DNA of 16,535 nt, taken from assembly GCA_036741695.1 (NCBI GenBank), contig DAINRU010000040.1, forward strand, positions 1 through 16,535, in the 5' to 3' direction. The stretch comes from JAFANK01 sp036741695. GTDB lineage: Bacteria > Vulcanimicrobiota > Vulcanimicrobiia > Eremiobacterales > Eremiobacteraceae. Position numbers and translations under genes: made by a program. The stretch's first letter is position 1; each line of letters opens with the position of its first letter. Below, one piece after another: positions 15,070-16,535 of the stretch. The notes beneath the pieces are model-generated. The model was not told where the DNA came from, made no database searches, and saw nothing but the letters and a program-made list of their open reading frames with translations.

Positions 15070-16020
15070 TCACAGCGCTGCTTTGAGTTGCTCGGCCGAG
15101 ATGTTCGCGCCGCAGATGACGACGACCACCGTTTTTCCGCGCACCTGCTCTGTAGCGTCGAGCAAGCCGGCGATGGCGACCGCTGCCGCCCCTTCGCAGA
15201 GCATATGCTGCGACTCGATGAAGAGGCGTAGCGCCGCCGCGATCTGTTCTTCGGAGACTTCGATGAATTCGTCGACGAGGCTCCGGCAGAGGTCAAACGT
15301 GATCGCACCGGGCTCAAGACCGCCGGCTGTTCCGTCGGAGAGCGTCGGCAGATGTTCGGTTTCGACGATGTGGCCGGCGCGCACCGACGCGGCCATGGCC
15401 ATCGAATGGCGGGGCGAGACACCAATGGCGCGCACTGACGGGTGACGTGCTTTGAGGTATCCTGCCGAGCCTGCGATCAAGCCGCCGCCCCCAACCGATG
15501 TGATGAGAACGTCCGCGCTGGGCACCTGGCGCGCGAGCTCGACGCCGATCGTGCCTTGCCCGGCGATCACCAACGGGTCGTTGTAGGGCGAGACGTAGGT
15601 CATGCCTTGCTTGTCGGCATAGGCGCGCGCGTGCACTTCAGTCGCGCCACCTTCTTTCCCAAACGTGCGCACGTCGCCGCCAAGCCTGCGGATGTTGTCC
15701 ATCTTCAGCGGCGACGCCGTCTCCGGCACGAAGATGATGCCGCCGATGCCAAGCGTCCGCGCCGCGTAGGCCATGGCCGCTCCGTGGTTGCCTGAGGAGG
15801 CCGCGACAAAGCCGCGCCTTCGTTCTTGGTCAGACAAGGCGAGCAGCCGGTTGAATGCGCCGCGTGCTTTGAAGGATCCGGTGACTTGGAGATTCTCGAG
15901 TTTGAGATGCACGGTCGCGCCGGTAAAGTCGCTCAAGACGGGCGAGAACTCGAGCGGTGTTTCGTGCACGTAAGCACGCAGGCGAGCGGCCGCCGCCTCT
16001 ACCTGCCCTGTGACCCGCAT
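15070..16020 (-). CDS. Threonine/serine dehydratase-like PLP enzyme (fold type II)
   Basis: The 316-aa cytoplasmic enzyme has the hallmarks of serine/threonine ammonia-lyases: Lys51 in GSFKARGAF for the PLP Schiff base, SSGNHG (75-80) for the cofactor carboxyl side, SVGGGGLIAG (175-184) for the phosphate, and ICGANI near the end around the pyridine ring. The pair GLEPGAITFDLCRSLVDE and SEEQI is usual in this family. Length matches the catabolic (TdcB-like) type; the C-terminal ACT domain of biosynthetic IlvA is absent, so isoleucine feedback is not expected. Likely reaction: threonine to 2-oxobutanoate and ammonia, or serine to pyruvate. Serine racemase or a hydroxyectoine-utilisation dehydratase would look alike. 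The start at the ATG 16020 (MRVTGQ) is chosen over a longer frame whose extra 32 residues do not resemble the family. Confidence 0.9.
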   Translation of the reverse strand: MRVTGQVEAAAARLRAYVHETPLEFSPVLSDFTGATVHLKLENLQVTGSFKARGAFNRLLALSDQERRRGFVAASSGNHGAAMAYAARTLGIGGIIFVPETASPLKMDNIRRLGGDVRTFGKEGGATEVHARAYADKQGMTYVSPYNDPLVIAGQGTIGVELARQVPSADVLITSVGGGGLIAGSAGYLKARHPSVRAIGVSPRHSMAMAASVRAGHIVETEHLPTLSDGTAGGLEPGAITFDLCRSLVDEFIEVSEEQIAAALRLFIESQHMLCEGAAAVAIAGLLDATEQVRGKTVVVVICGANISAEQLKAAL

Positions 16021-16086
16021 CAATATACGAAACCTCTCCCCGCTCCGATAAAAATATGTGGGGCTGGTTGGCACCCGCCTATGACG

Positions 16087-16106
16087 TACAATGCCACAGA
16101 ATGGAG
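16087..16106 (+). promoter_or_regulatory. -10 box and ribosome site of the small exported protein
   Basis: TACAAT (16087-16092, 5 of 6 matches) would start transcription near 16099. The SD TGGAG (16102-16106) follows, with a 10-nt spacer to the ATG at 16117. No good -35 is present at 16-18 nt. This arrangement argues against the in-frame ATG at 16081, which lies upstream of the -10. Confidence 0.5.
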
Positions 16107-16116
16107 TTTCGTGCAA

Positions 16117-16371
16117 ATGGCTTCGAAAGTATTGAAAAAGTTCGGCTTGGTTCCGCTATTCTTAGCGGGGGTTATCTTCGGTTCGGCGCTCACCGGAACT
16201 GCGTTTGCCTATCAGGGTCACATGTGGGGCGCTCTCCACGCCCTGCAAAATGCCCAGGCACAACTAGATTCCGCAGAGCACGATAAGGACGGCCACCGCG
16301 AGGCCGCACTCGATCTGGTCAACCAGGCTATCGGACAAGTGAATCAGGGCATCCAAGACGGCTCGAGGTAG
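16117..16371 (+). CDS. Small exported helical protein, 84 aa
   Basis: The product has a Sec signal peptide (residues 1-31, basic MASKVLKK then a hydrophobic core, cleavage likely TAFA|YQ) and a mature part of only about 53 residues. The mature part is predicted as two amphipathic helices: MWGALHALQNAQAQLDSAE and REAALDLVNQAIGQVNQGI, joined by HDKDGH. I recall the pattern HAL..A...L..A..DK.GHR..AL.L...AI.QV..GI in small periplasmic proteins of many bacteria, without a known role. The ATG at 16117 is supported by an SD and a -10 box. It is divergent from the dehydratase and is followed by its own intrinsic terminator, so it is probably a single-gene unit. Confidence 0.8.
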   Translation: MASKVLKKFGLVPLFLAGVIFGSALTGTAFAYQGHMWGALHALQNAQAQLDSAEHDKDGHREAALDLVNQAIGQVNQGIQDGSR

Positions 16372-16401
16372 CCGTCCACCTATTTACGAGAAATACCATG
16401 G

Positions 16402-16431
16402 CGGCACGCGTGGCGTGCCGTCCTTCTTTTT
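16402..16431 (+). terminator. Intrinsic terminator of the small exported protein gene
   Basis: A perfect 8-bp stem (16402-16409 CGGCACGC, 16413-16420 GCGTGCCG) with a 3-nt loop is followed by TCCTTCTTTTT. It lies about 30 nt after the stop codon at 16371, and the T-run is on the plus strand. Confidence 0.85.
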
Positions 16432-16460
16432 CCCCTAGTTCTTTCGGCCTAGAGTGTCGT

Positions 16461-16535
<75 letters not shown>

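Noticed and set aside
16021..16116. N-terminal extension of the dehydratase frame to 16116
   Set aside because: The extra 32 residues do not resemble the enzyme family and would overlap the promoter region of the divergent small protein.

Overview
This is a gene-dense chromosomal stretch of roughly 60% GC or slightly more from a diderm (Gram-negative-type) bacterium. The envelope type follows from an RND pump, a MacA/MacB-type tripartite exporter, a lipoprotein and several exported proteins. GTG and TTG starts are common. Shine-Dalgarno (SD) sites are good on some genes and absent on others, and at least two genes look leaderless. I see no phage, transposon or CRISPR material. Taxonomy is a guess: an uncultured high-GC lineage, for example Eremiobacterota-like or Acidobacteria-like. 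No marker here settles it.

Layout. 1-1125: the start of an unidentified protein running off the left edge and a lipoprotein of a conserved but uncharacterised family, both on the minus strand. 1126-1277: two tandem hairpins. 1278-4505: an RND (HAE1-type) efflux pump without a neighbouring adaptor or outer-membrane channel. 4635-8739: a carbohydrate-related group in mixed orientation, made of a Gfo/Idh/MocA oxidoreductase (+), a zinc alcohol/polyol dehydrogenase (-, overlapping the previous gene tail to tail) and a GH5-like glycoside hydrolase with a glutamine-amidotransferase-like domain (+). 8732-10039: three minus-strand genes: a 73-aa cytosolic protein, a membrane-anchored DUF4352-like protein and a small exported Cys/His-motif protein. 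10216-11604: a PuuB-like FAD amine oxidoreductase (+). 11610-14889: a macA, ABC ATPase and FtsX permease operon (-). 15070-16020: a threonine/serine dehydratase (-). 16117-16371: a small exported helical protein (+) with a clear intrinsic terminator. 16461-16535: tRNA-Val(CAC) (-).

How the genes work together. The only clear operon is the MacAB-type exporter, with an 11-nt gap and then a 4-nt GTGA overlap. The three sugar genes plausibly serve one pathway (glycoside cleavage, then NAD(P)-dependent oxidation of the product), but their orientation rules out a single transcript. The other genes look like independent units.

I found no convincing new multi-gene system. The observations most worth following are the leaderless promoter architecture at the RND and DUF4352-like genes, the exported C-x6-H-x3-H-x2-C-x3-C OB-fold-like protein, and the uncharacterised lipoprotein and 73-aa families.
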